Shown here: positions 1-7,780 of the stretch, piece by piece
How the letters are laid out: every line of letters begins with the position of its first letter
Numbering within the stretch: position 1 is the first letter of the stretch
Assembly: GCA_934565425.1 (NCBI GenBank)
Contig: CAKTHW010000040.1
Location: forward strand, 1 to 12,613
DNA from: an uncultured Oscillospiraceae bacterium
Lineage (GTDB): Bacteria > Bacillota > Clostridia > Oscillospirales > Oscillospiraceae
Direction: 5' to 3'
DNA length: 12,613 nt
Program-made: the position numbers and the translations under genes
The notes under the pieces: generated by a model
The model's database searches: none
Told to the model about the DNA's origin: nothing
Seen by the model: only the letters and a program-made list of their open reading frames with translations

Positions 1-4
1 TGTT

Positions 5-33
5 AGTATACTAAATCCACACGCAATTGTCAA
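5..33 (-). promoter_or_regulatory. Sigma-A promoter firing leftward out of the window, with a palindromic operator-like site
   Basis: On the minus strand a perfect -35 TTGACA (33-28) is followed after 17 bp by -10 TATACT (10-5). The -10 sits inside the perfect 12-bp palindrome TTAGTATACTAA at 3-14, where a dimeric repressor could bind. The gene it drives lies left of position 1 and cannot be seen. The promoter match is strong; the operator role is inferred from symmetry and position only. Confidence 0.7.
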
Positions 34-80
34 GCACTTTTTGCAATTTTCCTGCACTTTTTTCTTTTTCCCCTACCCGC

Positions 81-109
81 TTGTCTTTTGCGGCATTTTC
101 CGGTATAGT
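81..109 (+). promoter_or_regulatory. Sigma-A promoter of metA
   Basis: TTGTCT (81-86), a 17-bp spacer and TATAGT (104-109) match the sigma-A consensus at 4/6 and 5/6 positions. Transcription would start near 116, giving a leader of about 150 nt before metA. No S-box (SAM-I) or SAM-II core or T-box motif was recognised in that leader. It holds a small open frame with its own ribosome binding site, and a weak GCCC-TTT-GGGC hairpin near 188-198. Confidence 0.6.
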
Positions 110-149
110 AGTGAACAAGTACAATCTCAGAAGGGAGGTTCCTTATCCA

Positions 150-284
150 ATGACACGACAGGCTTACTTACGGCTGGTGCTGCGAATGCCCTTTGGGCTA
201 TGTTCTGAATCTTTCGCTGTCTGTCCCTACCCCGCTACCTATTATAATATAAGGAGGCTCTCTCATGCCCATCAAAATCCCTGA
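150..284 (+). CDS. Possible 44-aa leader ORF upstream of and overlapping metA
   Basis: An ATG at 150 is preceded by AAGGGAGG at 131-138, 11 nt away, and reads 44 codons to a TGA at 282-284, so it runs past the metA start by 20 nt in another frame. The predicted peptide begins MTRQAYLRLVLRMPFG and resembles nothing I recognise. It is not enriched in methionine, cysteine or threonine as an attenuator leader might be. Ribosomes translating it would cross the metA ribosome binding site, so translational coupling is conceivable. It may equally be chance: the spacing is long and there is no coding signal beyond the start context. Confidence 0.2.
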   Translation: MTRQAYLRLVLRMPFGLCSESFAVCPYPATYYNIRRLSHAHQNP

Positions 285-1221
285 CTCTCTCCCCGCCCGC
301 GCCATCCTGGAGGACGAGAACATCTTCGTCATGACGGAACACCGGGCCATCCTACAGGACATCCGCCCGTTGGAGCTGCTCATCCTGAACCTGATGCCCA
401 CGAAAATTGTGACCGAGACCCAGCTCATGCGCAAGCTCTCCAACTCCCCCCTCCAGGTGCAGGTGGAGCTGCTGCAGACCGCCAGCTACGTCCCCCAGCA
501 CATCGACCAGGATCACCTGAGCGCCTTCTATCGCACCTTCGACCAGGTGAAGGACCGCACCTACGACGGCATGATCATCACCGGCGCCCCTGTCGAAAAC
601 CTGGACTTCTGCGATGTGGAATACTGGGACGAGCTGTGTCAGATCATGGAGTGGAGCAAGGAACACGTCCATGCCACCCTGCACATCTGCTGGGGCGCTC
701 AGGCGGGGCTGTACTACCACTACGGCATCCAGAAGCACACCCTGCCGGAAAAGATGTTCGGCGTCTTCCCCCACAAGGTCATCCGTCCCCGCTCCCCCTG
801 GTTCCGGGGCTTTGACGATGTGTTCTACGCCCCCCACTCCCGTTACACCACGGTGCTGGAGGATGACATTTTGGCCGTGCCCGAGTTGCAGCTGCTGGCC
901 ACGTCGCCGGACGCCGGTGTTTATGCGGTGAAGAGCGAGGACAATCGTCGGTTCTTCATCATGGGGCACCCGGAGTACGACCCGGAGACGTTGAATCTGG
1001 AGTATCAGCGGGACGTGAAGGCCGGCAAAAAGATCGCCGTCCCCGCCCACTACTTCCCCAACGACGACCCCACTCAGCCCCCGGTGGTCACCTGGCGCAG
1101 CGCCGCCCAGCTGCTCTACAACAACTGGCTGAATTACTACGTCTACCAGGCAACGCCTTACAACCTGCGCAACGTGGGTAAGGAAGCGCCGAAGATTTCG
1201 ACCTCGTTCCTCAACAAATAA
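265..1221 (+). CDS. metA: Homoserine O-acetyltransferase (MetA family)
   Basis: This 318-aa protein belongs to the MetA family, which acylates the hydroxyl of L-homoserine as the first committed step of methionine synthesis in the cytoplasm. The family fold resembles class I glutamine amidotransferases. The catalytic triad falls at exactly the E. coli numbers: Cys142 in HICWGAQAG, His235 and Glu237 in MGHPEYDP. Residue 111, in TGAPVENLDF, is Glu. In characterised members Glu111 gives acetyl-CoA use and Gly111 (as in E. coli) succinyl-CoA use, so I predict O-acetylhomoserine as product even though homology tools often call such genes homoserine O-succinyltransferase. Start: ATG with AAGGAGG (251-257) 7 nt upstream. 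It is monocistronic, between its own promoter and a terminator at 1232-1270. No sulfhydrylase or metB gene is adjacent. Family identity is near certain; acyl-donor choice is inferred from one residue. Confidence 0.95.
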   Translation: MPIKIPDSLPARAILEDENIFVMTEHRAILQDIRPLELLILNLMPTKIVTETQLMRKLSNSPLQVQVELLQTASYVPQHIDQDHLSAFYRTFDQVKDRTYDGMIITGAPVENLDFCDVEYWDELCQIMEWSKEHVHATLHICWGAQAGLYYHYGIQKHTLPEKMFGVFPHKVIRPRSPWFRGFDDVFYAPHSRYTTVLEDDILAVPELQLLATSPDAGVYAVKSEDNRRFFIMGHPEYDPETLNLEYQRDVKAGKKIAVPAHYFPNDDPTQPPVVTWRSAAQLLYNNWLNYYVYQATPYNLRNVGKEAPKISTSFLNK

Positions 1222-1231
1222 TATATAAGGT

Positions 1232-1270
1232 AAAACGGTGTGACCGCGTGTGTCACACCGTTTTTGTTTT
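1232..1270. terminator. Terminator shared by metA (+) and trpA (-)
   Basis: AAAACGGTGTGA (1232-1243) pairs with TCACACCGTTTT (1253-1264) around a 9-nt loop. On the plus strand a T-rich tract through 1270 follows, a good intrinsic terminator for metA. On the minus strand the hairpin lies directly after the trpA stop (1269-1271) with a shorter T run, so it probably ends the convergent trp operon too. Confidence 0.85.
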
Positions 1271-2039
1271 ATCGAAGCGCGTCTTTCATGCTCTTCACAT
1301 ATTCACCCACATATTTCGTCGCGTCCTTCCCATACTGTGCCAAAATCTTCACGATGGCCGACCCGACGATGGCCCCGTCAGACAAATCCGCCATCTGCTT
1401 GGCCTGCTCCGGCGTGGAAATGCCGAACCCGATGGCGCAGGGCACGTCGGTGTTCTCCCGCACCACCTCCACGATGGAGGCCAGGTCAGTCTTAATTTCG
1501 CTCCGGGTGCCGGTGACGCCCAGGCTGGAGACCAGGTACAGGAACCCTTCCGCCTCCTTGGCGATCATGGCGATGCGGTTGGCAGAGGTGGGGGCGATGA
1601 GGGAGATGAGGTCTACCCCGTACTGGTGGCAGAGGGGCAAAAACTCCTCCTTCTCCTCGAAGGGCAGGTCGGGCAAAATCAGCCCATCCATGCCGATGTC
1701 CCGACAGGTGGAGATGAATTGTTCCGCGCCGTAGGAAAATACCACATTGGCATAAGTCATGAACACCATGGGCACGGTGACGTCCTTGCGCAGCTCCCGC
1801 ACGAAGTCGAAAATCTTGTCCGTGGTCACGCCCCCCTGCAACGCCCGCAGGTTGGCCCCCTGGATGACCGGCCCTTCGGCAGTGGGGTCAGAGAACGGGA
1901 CGCCCAGCTCGATCAGGTCAGCGCCGTTCTGGACGGCGGCACGGACGGCGGCGGCGGTGGTGGCTAGGTCTGGGTCGCCGCAGGTGAGAAAGGCGATGAA
2001 GGCTTTGCCGTTTGCAAAGGCTCTGGCGATGTTACTCAT
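1269..2039 (-). CDS. trpA: Tryptophan synthase alpha chain
   Basis: The 256-aa alpha subunit cleaves indole-3-glycerol phosphate to indole and glyceraldehyde 3-phosphate and passes indole through the tunnel of the alpha2-beta2 complex to TrpB. A TIM barrel is expected. Visible landmarks are FLTCGDPDL near residue 17, the catalytic Glu44 (E. coli Glu49) in [11 protein letters not shown], the PDLPFEE loop, and phosphate-binding segments [10 protein letters not shown] and GFGIST near the C-terminus. The second catalytic acid, Asp60 in E. coli, is Glu55 here (DPTAEGP). The start is the ATG at 2039, preceded by GGGGAGG; it overlaps the trpB stop by 8 nt (ATGAGTAA), which favours coupled translation of the two subunits. 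An upstream in-frame extension exists but would lie inside trpB and is not used. Last gene of the operon. Confidence 0.97.
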   Translation of the reverse strand: MSNIARAFANGKAFIAFLTCGDPDLATTAAAVRAAVQNGADLIELGVPFSDPTAEGPVIQGANLRALQGGVTTDKIFDFVRELRKDVTVPMVFMTYANVVFSYGAEQFISTCRDIGMDGLILPDLPFEEKEEFLPLCHQYGVDLISLIAPTSANRIAMIAKEAEGFLYLVSSLGVTGTRSEIKTDLASIVEVVRENTDVPCAIGFGISTPEQAKQMADLSDGAIVGSAIVKILAQYGKDATKYVGEYVKSMKDALR

Positions 2040-3222
2040 GAAGATCCTCCCCTCTGTAACGGGCGATGGCGGCGCAATCCTTGTCTCCTCGACCGGAAAT
2101 GGTGATGACGATGATCTGATCCTTGTCCAGGGTGGGCGCCAGCTTCTGCGCATAGGCCACCGCATGGGCGGACTCAATGGCGGGGATGATGCCCTCGGTC
2201 TTGGCCAGGTACTCAAAGGCGCACACCGCCTCCTCGTCCGTGACCGGCACATACTCCGCTCGCCCAATGTCGTGCAGGTGTGCGTGCTCCGGCCCCACAC
2301 CGGGGTAGTCCAGTCCGGCGGAGATGGAGTAGACCGGGGCGATCTGGCCGTACTTGTCTTGGCAGAAGTAGGACTTCATGCCATGAAAAATGCCCAGCCG
2401 ACCGGTGGCGATGGTGGCCGCCGTCTCGAAGGTGTCCACCCCCCGGCCTGCCGCCTCACAGCCGATGAGCCGCACGCCGGGGTCGTCGATGAAGTGGTAA
2501 AAGCTGCCGATGGCGTTGGAGCCGCCGCCCACACAGGCGATGACCGCATCGGGCAGGCGTCCCTCCTTTTCCAGCATCTGCGCCTTGATCTCCTTGGAAA
2601 TGACCGCCTGGAAGTCCCGCACGATGGTGGGGAACGGGTGAGGCCCCATGACAGAGCCGAGACAATAGTGGGTGTCATCGATCCGGGACGTCCACTCCCG
2701 CATAGCCTCGGACACCGCGTCCTTGAGGGTCGCCGTGCCGCTGGTCACCGGGATGACCTCCGCCCCCAGCAGGCGCATCCGGTACACGTTCAGCGCCTGG
2801 CGGATGGTGTCCTCCTCACCCATGAACACCACGCACTCCATGCCCATCAGGGCGGCGGCGGTGGCGGTGGCGACCCCGTGCTGACCGGCGCCGGTCTCTG
2901 CAATGAGGCGGGTCTTGCCCATCTTCTTAGCCAGCAGCGCCTGACCCAGCACGTTGTTGATCTTGTGGGCGCCGGTGTGGTTCAAGTCCTCCCGTTTCAG
3001 GTAGATCTTTGCACCGCCCAGGTCACGGGTCATCTTCTCCGCATAGTACAGCCGAGAGGGGCGGCCGGCGTACTCGTTAAACAGCTCGGTCAGCTCCCGA
3101 TTGAATTCCGGATCGTTTTTATAATAGTTGTACGCCTCCTCCAGCTCGATGACTGCGTTCATCAGCGTCTCCGGGATATACTGTCCGCCGTGTATCCCGA
3201 ACCGTCCCTTGGGATTGGTCAT
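2032..3222 (-). CDS. trpB: Tryptophan synthase beta chain (TrpB1 type)
   Basis: This 396-aa PLP enzyme condenses indole from TrpA with L-serine to give L-tryptophan. The PLP-binding lysine is Lys87 in [10 protein letters not shown] and the catalytic Glu109 lies in AETGAGQHG, both at the same numbers as in E. coli. The phosphate-binding loop [12 protein letters not shown] follows near residue 230. The length and the N-terminal [16 protein letters not shown] are typical of TrpB1, the form that works with TrpA, rather than the longer TrpB2. Its ATG overlaps the trpF stop as ATGA (3219-3222), with AAAGGAAG 7 nt upstream. No missing residue or frameshift is seen. Confidence 0.98.
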   Translation of the reverse strand: MTNPKGRFGIHGGQYIPETLMNAVIELEEAYNYYKNDPEFNRELTELFNEYAGRPSRLYYAEKMTRDLGGAKIYLKREDLNHTGAHKINNVLGQALLAKKMGKTRLIAETGAGQHGVATATAAALMGMECVVFMGEEDTIRQALNVYRMRLLGAEVIPVTSGTATLKDAVSEAMREWTSRIDDTHYCLGSVMGPHPFPTIVRDFQAVISKEIKAQMLEKEGRLPDAVIACVGGGSNAIGSFYHFIDDPGVRLIGCEAAGRGVDTFETAATIATGRLGIFHGMKSYFCQDKYGQIAPVYSISAGLDYPGVGPEHAHLHDIGRAEYVPVTDEEAVCAFEYLAKTEGIIPAIESAHAVAYAQKLAPTLDKDQIIVITISGRGDKDCAAIARYRGEDLHE

Positions 3223-3827
3223 AGCATTGCTTCCTTTCTCACCGCAGCCACAAACTGCGCTATTTTCTCTTGGTCTTTTCGCCCGTCCGTCTCGATGCCT
3301 GAGCTGACATCCACCCCGTAGGGGTGCGCCTGTCGGACTGCGCCGCTTACATTCTGCGCATCCAGCCCACCGGCCAGAAAGTAGGGGCGGTCAACGTATC
3401 GGAGCAGGTTCCAGTCGAACACCTGCCCCGTCCCTGCGCCGGAGTCCAGCAGGATACAGTCTGCTGCGCTGGTCTGAGCCGGCACCAGGTCGCCCACGCA
3501 CCGCACCTGGAACGCCTGCCAGATGGGATGCTCGGTCTGCCGCCGCAGCATTTGAATGTAGCCGTCCTCCTCGTGCCCGTGGAGCTGCGCCACGTCGATG
3601 ACGCCCTCATGAAGCAGCCTTGCCACCTGATCCACCGGCGCATCCACAAACACGCCCACCGCTTGGATGCCCTCGTCCAGCACCTCTTTCAGCGCCTTCG
3701 CCTGGGTTGGAGTCACAAAGCGGCGGCTCTTGGGGGCGAACACGAATCCCACATAATCCGGTCTCAGCCGGTTGGCGGCCTGGATGTCCTCCAAACGGGT
3801 CAGGCCGCACAATTTTATCTTGGTCAT
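3219..3827 (-). CDS. trpF: Phosphoribosylanthranilate isomerase
   Basis: This 202-aa TIM-barrel enzyme carries out the Amadori rearrangement of N-(5'-phosphoribosyl)anthranilate to CdRP, the fourth step from chorismate. The general base Cys7 is in IKLCGLT and the general acid Asp128 in [15 protein letters not shown]; the phosphate-binding end VDVSSGIET is near residue 172. It is a separate gene, not fused to trpC as in enterobacteria. The ATG at 3827 touches the trpC stop as TGATG (1-nt overlap). Only a weak GAGG lies upstream, so translation probably depends on ribosomes finishing trpC. Upstream in-frame codons belong to a shadow frame across trpC and were excluded. Confidence 0.97.
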   Translation of the reverse strand: MTKIKLCGLTRLEDIQAANRLRPDYVGFVFAPKSRRFVTPTQAKALKEVLDEGIQAVGVFVDAPVDQVARLLHEGVIDVAQLHGHEEDGYIQMLRRQTEHPIWQAFQVRCVGDLVPAQTSAADCILLDSGAGTGQVFDWNLLRYVDRPYFLAGGLDAQNVSGAVRQAHPYGVDVSSGIETDGRKDQEKIAQFVAAVRKEAML

Positions 3828-4606
3828 CACACGCCTCGCAGTTCTGCCAGCTTGGCGTGCTTGTCCGCCGCCCGCATCAGGGTCTCGCCGATGAGCACCG
3901 CATCTGCCCCGATGGCACGCAGCTCCGCCACGTCCTGGGCGCTGCGCACGCCGCTCTCGGACACGAACAATACGTCCGGCGGGAGGAGCGCCCGCAGGCG
4001 CTTGCTGTTCTCCGTGTCCACGGAGAAGGTTTTCAGGTTCCGGTTGTTCACCCCGATGACCCGCGCGCCGGCACGCAGCGCCATCTTCACCTCGGCTTCG
4101 TCGTGGGCTTCCACCAGCGCCGACAGACCCAGGGTATCGCAGAGGGCGATGGAGTCCCGAATCTCCCCTTCCTTTAAAAGGGAGCAGATGAGCAGCACCG
4201 CCGAAGCGCCCAGCATTTTGGCCTGGTAGATCATGTATTCGTCCACCGTAAAATCCTTCCGCAGACAGGGGATGTCCACGGCGGCGGCGATGTCGCTGAG
4301 ATACTGGTCGCTGCCCAGGAACCACTTTGGCTCGGTCAGCACTGAGATGGCGTCCGCCCCGGCAAATTCGTAAGCGCGGGCGATGTCCAGATAGGGGAAC
4401 TCCGGCGCGATGAGCCCTTTGGAGGGGGACGCCTTCTTGCACTCGCAGATGAAGGACAGGTCAGGCTTACGCAGCGCCTTCTCAAAGGCGAAGTCCCCCA
4501 CCGGCAGCGCCAGCGCCTGGGCTTTCAAAGTCTCCAATGACACCCGCGCCTTGTCTCGCGCCACCCGTTCCCGGGCGTAGTCCGCCAGTTGGTCTAAGAT
4601 GTTCAT
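3827..4606 (-). CDS. trpC: Indole-3-glycerol phosphate synthase
   Basis: This 259-aa TIM-barrel enzyme closes and decarboxylates CdRP to indole-3-glycerol phosphate. All catalytic residues known from the Sulfolobus enzyme can be placed: Glu55 and Lys57 in [11 protein letters not shown], Lys117 in CLRKDF, Glu166 in LVEAH, Asn187 in GVNNRNL and Glu217 in VSESG. Length is normal for a monofunctional enzyme. The start ATG overlaps the trpD stop as ATGA (4603-4606), with GGAGG 7 nt from the start. It lies between trpD and trpF. Confidence 0.98.
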   Translation of the reverse strand: MNILDQLADYARERVARDKARVSLETLKAQALALPVGDFAFEKALRKPDLSFICECKKASPSKGLIAPEFPYLDIARAYEFAGADAISVLTEPKWFLGSDQYLSDIAAAVDIPCLRKDFTVDEYMIYQAKMLGASAVLLICSLLKEGEIRDSIALCDTLGLSALVEAHDEAEVKMALRAGARVIGVNNRNLKTFSVDTENSKRLRALLPPDVLFVSESGVRSAQDVAELRAIGADAVLIGETLMRAADKHAKLAELRGV

Positions 4607-5634
4607 GCCTCTGCCTCCGGACGGTTGCTGACCTCGATGAGCCGTTCCAGGGTTTTGAGCGCCTTGCCGGAGTCAATCAGCTCCGCCGCCAGGGCGACGC
4701 CTTCCTTCATGGTCTCCGCCTTGCCGCCGATGTAGAGGGCAGCGCCGGCGTTCATCAGGACGGCGTTGCGCTTGTGCCCCTGCGCTCCTTTTAGGATGTT
4801 CAACGTAATCTGGGCGTTCTCCGCCGGAGTGCCGCCTCTCAAATCTTCCTTGGTGCAGCGCTGGAAGCCAAAGTCCTCCGGCGTGATGACCTCTGTCTTG
4901 AACCAGCCGTCCCGCATCTCACAGATGGTGGTGGGGGCACTCAACGAAATCTCGTCCAGCTTGTCCTGTCCGTAGACCACCATGCCCCGCTTGACGCCCA
5001 GATTGATGAGCACCTGCGCCAGCGGCTCCACCAGGTATTCGTCATAGACGCCCAGCAGCTGCATGGTGGGACTGCCCGGATTGGTCAGGGGACCCAGGAT
5101 GTTGAAGACGGTACGGATGCCCAGTTCCTTGCGGATGGGGCCCACGTATTTCATGGAGGTGTGATATTTCTGAGCGAAGAAGAAGCACATGCCCACCTCG
5201 TTCAGCAGCTCCACGCATTTCGCCGGGCTCTGCTCGATGTTCACCCCCAACGCCTCCAGGCAATCCGCCGTGCCGCATTTGGAGGACGCCGCTCGGTTGC
5301 CGTGCTTGGCCACCTTCATGCCGCCGGCAGCGGCCACCAGGGCGGAGGTGGTGGAGATGTTGAAGCTGTGGGCGTTGTCGCCGCCGGTGCCGACAATTTC
5401 AAATAAGTCCATGTCCGTCTTGACCGGAATGGCGTGATCCCGCATGGCGGCGGCGCAGCCGGCGATTTCATCGGTGGTCTCCGCCCGGGCGCTCTTGGTG
5501 GACAGGGCGGCTAAAAAAGCGGCGTTCTGAGTGGGGGTGGTCTCACCGCTCATGATCTCGTTCATAACGGTGTAGGCTTCGTCATAGGTCAAATCCTGCT
5601 TATCTACGATCTTTACAATGGCTTCCTGAATCAT
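4603..5634 (-). CDS. trpD: Anthranilate phosphoribosyltransferase
   Basis: This 343-aa enzyme transfers the phosphoribosyl group of PRPP to anthranilate. It shows the class IV (nucleoside phosphorylase-like) fold signatures: the PRPP-binding GTGGD at 82-86, NIST at 92-95, KHGNR at 110-114 followed by [10 protein letters not shown], and the metal-binding Asp-Glu pair in [11 protein letters not shown]. It is monofunctional: TrpG is a separate gene rather than an N-terminal domain as in E. coli. The ATG at 5634 is 3 nt after the trpG stop, with AGGAGG about 8 nt upstream. The C-terminus overlaps trpC by 4 nt. Confidence 0.98.
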   Translation of the reverse strand: MIQEAIVKIVDKQDLTYDEAYTVMNEIMSGETTPTQNAAFLAALSTKSARAETTDEIAGCAAAMRDHAIPVKTDMDLFEIVGTGGDNAHSFNISTTSALVAAAGGMKVAKHGNRAASSKCGTADCLEALGVNIEQSPAKCVELLNEVGMCFFFAQKYHTSMKYVGPIRKELGIRTVFNILGPLTNPGSPTMQLLGVYDEYLVEPLAQVLINLGVKRGMVVYGQDKLDEISLSAPTTICEMRDGWFKTEVITPEDFGFQRCTKEDLRGGTPAENAQITLNILKGAQGHKRNAVLMNAGAALYIGGKAETMKEGVALAAELIDSGKALKTLERLIEVSNRPEAEA

Positions 5635-5637
5635 GGT

Positions 5638-6207
5638 TCAAACCTCCTGGATGAAATTTCGTAACATGGTCTTCCCGTCCGGCGTCAGGATGGACTCCGG
5701 ATGGAACTGCACCCCAAAGATGGGGTACTCTTTGTGCTGCACCGCCATCACTTCCCCGTCGGTGGTGCGGCCGGTGACGGTCAGGCAGTCGGGGATGGTG
5801 GCTGCGTCTGCCGCCAGGGAGTGGTAGCGCGCCACCGGCGCGATTTCCGGACACCCGCGGAACAGCGGGCAATCTAAATCAAACTGCACCTGAGACTGTT
5901 TCCCGTGCATGAGCTGCTTGGCGTAGGTGACGGTGGCGCCGAAGGCGGCGCAGATGGCTTGGTGTCCTAAGCAGACGCCCAGGATGGGGATTTCCTTCCC
6001 CAGGGTCTTGGCCACTTCCATGGTCACGCCAGCGTCCTCCGGTCTCCCGGGGCCGGGCGAGAGGATGATGCGGTCGGGGTGGAGCGCGCGAATCTCCTCC
6101 ACCGTCAGGGCGTCGTTGCGGATGACTTTGATATCCGGTTCCAGCTCTCCCACCAGCTGATAGAGGTTATAGGAGAAGCTGTCGTAATTGTCGATGAGTA
6201 AGATCAT
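5638..6207 (-). CDS. trpG: Anthranilate synthase glutamine amidotransferase component
   Basis: This 189-aa class I glutamine amidotransferase supplies ammonia to TrpE for anthranilate formation. The nucleophile is Cys79 in GVCLGHQAI and the dyad His169 and Glu171 lies in FGVQFHPESI; the oxyanion-strand segment LSPGPGRPEDAG is at 49-60. The N-terminus MILLIDNYDSFSYNL is characteristic of TrpG/PabA. No other amidotransferase gene is in the window, so it might also serve para-aminobenzoate synthase as in some Firmicutes, but the sequence cannot show that. Its ATG overlaps the trpE stop as ATGA (6204-6207), with AGGAGG 7 nt upstream. Confidence 0.97.
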   Translation of the reverse strand: MILLIDNYDSFSYNLYQLVGELEPDIKVIRNDALTVEEIRALHPDRIILSPGPGRPEDAGVTMEVAKTLGKEIPILGVCLGHQAICAAFGATVTYAKQLMHGKQSQVQFDLDCPLFRGCPEIAPVARYHSLAADAATIPDCLTVTGRTTDGEVMAVQHKEYPIFGVQFHPESILTPDGKTMLRNFIQEV

Positions 6208-7670
6208 AACGTTTCCTCCTGTGCCAGCTCCAGCGCCTTCAGGGACGCTCTGGCCTTATTGAGGCACTCCTGGTACTCGGTCTCCGGCACCGAGTCCGCC
6301 ACAATGCCCGCTCCGGAGCGGACGAACACCTTGCCGTTTTTCTTGTAGGCGATGCGGATGGCGATGCAGGTGTCCAGGTTTCCGCTGAAGTCGATGTAGC
6401 CGATGGCGCCGCCGTAGATGCCCCGCTTGTTGTTCTCCAGCTCGCCGATGAGCTGGCAGGCGCGGATTTTGGGTGCGCCGGACAGGGTGCCGGCCGGTAA
6501 GACCGCTTCCACCGCGTCCAAGGCGTCCTTGTCGGGGCGTATCTCACCGCGGACGGTGGAGCCGATGTGCATGACGTGGGAGAAGCGCTCAATGGAGTGG
6601 AATTTCTCCACTTGGACGGTGCCGAACTGACTAATTTTCCCCAGGTCGTTCCGCCCCAAGTCCACCAGCATATTGTGTTCCGCCAGCTCCTTCTCGTCCG
6701 CCAGCAGCTCCTGTTCCAGTGCCAGGTCTTCCGCCTCGGTCTTGCCTCTGGGACGGGTACCGGCCAAAGGGAAGGTGTGCAAAATCCCGTTCTCCAGCTT
6801 CACCAAGGTCTCTGGAGATGCGCCAGCCACTTCCACATCGGTGCCGGAGAAGTAGAACATATAGGGAGAGGGGTTGATGGTGCGGAGGACGCGGTAGGTA
6901 TTGAGCAGGCTGCCCTCGAAGGGGGCGCTGAGCCGGTTGGAGAGGACGATCTGGAAGATGTCCCCCTCCCGGATGTACTCCTTGGCACGCTCCACCATGG
7001 CGCAGAACTGCGCCTCATCGAACAGGGGCGTCACCGCCCCCAGCAGCTTCCCGCCAGGTTCCTCCTTCTTCTCCCCATGCCGCAGCAGCTCCGCCAGCTG
7101 GTGCAGCTCCAGCACTGCCTTGTTGTAGCCTACCTCCACGTCATCCAGGGACATATTGACGATGAGCACAATTTTCTGCCGGGCGTGGTCGAAGGCGATA
7201 ACCTTGTCAAAGAGCATCAAGTCCACGTCCTGAAACGCCTCACTGTCCTCCACCGGACACTTCACGGATGGCTCGCTGTAGGCCAGGTAGTCGTAGGAGA
7301 AGTAGCCCACCAGACCGCCGGTGAAGGAGGGCAGGTAGTCGAAGCGAGGGCTTTTGTAGTCCGCCAAGATCTGGCGGAGGTAGTCAGACGGGTTGTCGGT
7401 GTGAATCTTGAAGTTGCCCGCCCGCAGCTCGCCGTCGATGCACTTCACTTCCAGCTTGGGATCAAACCCCAGGAAGGTGTACCGCCCCCACTTCTCGTTG
7501 GCCAGGGCGGACTCCAGCAGGTAGCAGTGGGTGGATACGTTTTTGAGAATCTTCATGGTCTCGATGGGGGTGGTGAAATCGGACAGCAGCTCACAGCTGA
7601 CCGGCAGGACGTCATACTGCCCGGTGGCGGCGATGCGCTGGACTTCGGCAAATTCAGGTAAACATTTCAT
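6204..7670 (-). CDS. trpE: Anthranilate synthase component I
   Basis: This 488-aa chorismate-utilising enzyme makes anthranilate with TrpG and is the first, feedback-regulated step of the pathway. The tryptophan-binding motif LLESA is at 51-55 (Ser54 matching the enterobacterial Ser40) and the second allosteric element NPSPYMFYF at 266-274, so inhibition by tryptophan is expected. Catalytic-domain signatures include IFQIVLSNR (238-246), PLAGTRPRG (301-309), LVDLGRNDLG (335-344), GTLSGAPK (394-401) and GAGIVADS (453-460). The start is the ATG at 7670, with AAGGAGG (7680-7686) 9 nt upstream. A longer in-frame reading back to 7808 would translate the T-box terminators and is rejected. First gene of the trp operon; a T-box leader precedes it. 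Confidence 0.97.
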   Translation of the reverse strand: MKCLPEFAEVQRIAATGQYDVLPVSCELLSDFTTPIETMKILKNVSTHCYLLESALANEKWGRYTFLGFDPKLEVKCIDGELRAGNFKIHTDNPSDYLRQILADYKSPRFDYLPSFTGGLVGYFSYDYLAYSEPSVKCPVEDSEAFQDVDLMLFDKVIAFDHARQKIVLIVNMSLDDVEVGYNKAVLELHQLAELLRHGEKKEEPGGKLLGAVTPLFDEAQFCAMVERAKEYIREGDIFQIVLSNRLSAPFEGSLLNTYRVLRTINPSPYMFYFSGTDVEVAGASPETLVKLENGILHTFPLAGTRPRGKTEAEDLALEQELLADEKELAEHNMLVDLGRNDLGKISQFGTVQVEKFHSIERFSHVMHIGSTVRGEIRPDKDALDAVEAVLPAGTLSGAPKIRACQLIGELENNKRGIYGGAIGYIDFSGNLDTCIAIRIAYKKNGKVFVRSGAGIVADSVPETEYQECLNKARASLKALELAQEETL

Positions 7671-7692
7671 GGCTCTCTGCCTCCTTGTGACG

Positions 7693-7727
7693 AAAAAAAC
7701 TCCTCTGACGCTGCCGTCAGAGGAGTT
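7693..7727 (-). terminator. Second intrinsic terminator (T2) in the trp leader
   Basis: On the minus strand AACTCCTCTGACG (7727-7715) pairs perfectly with CGTCAGAGGAGTT (7710-7698) over 13 bp around a GCAG loop, followed by a run of T (7699-7693). It lies only 12 bases after the T run of the T-box terminator and just before the trpE ribosome binding site. A constitutive terminator here would block the operon, so it must leak or be controlled; see the finding on a relay helix. Confidence 0.9.
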
Positions 7728-7739
7728 GCAAACGCAAAC

Positions 7740-7780
7740 AAAAAACGCCCCTGACAGCAGAAAATCGCTTGTCAAGGACG
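7740..7780 (-). terminator. T-box terminator (T1) of the trp leader
   Basis: CGTCCTTGACA (7780-7770) pairs with TGTCAGGGGCG (7756-7746) over 11 bp including two G-U pairs, followed by six T (7745-7740). The 5' arm contains CCTTG, which is also the 3' strand of the antiterminator. The two structures are therefore mutually exclusive, as in canonical T-boxes. Confidence 0.85.

Noticed and set aside
243..248. Perfect TATAAT just before metA
   Set aside because: No acceptable -35 lies 15-19 bp upstream, and it is only 2 bp from the ribosome binding site, so a transcript from it would lack a usable leader. It is more likely AT-rich spacer.
116..264. S-box, SAM-II or methionine T-box in the metA leader
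   Set aside because: None of the core motifs of these families could be found by reading, and no T-box sequence or terminator precedes metA.
1759..3321. Long open frame on the plus strand opposite trpA, trpB and trpF
   Set aside because: It lies antisense to well-supported genes, its translation is low-complexity His/Gly/Val/Arg-rich with no recognisable domain, and GC-rich codons on one strand commonly leave such frames open on the other.
6567..7661. Long plus-strand open frame opposite trpE
   Set aside because: Same reason: an antisense shadow of trpE with no domain, no ribosome binding site and biased composition.
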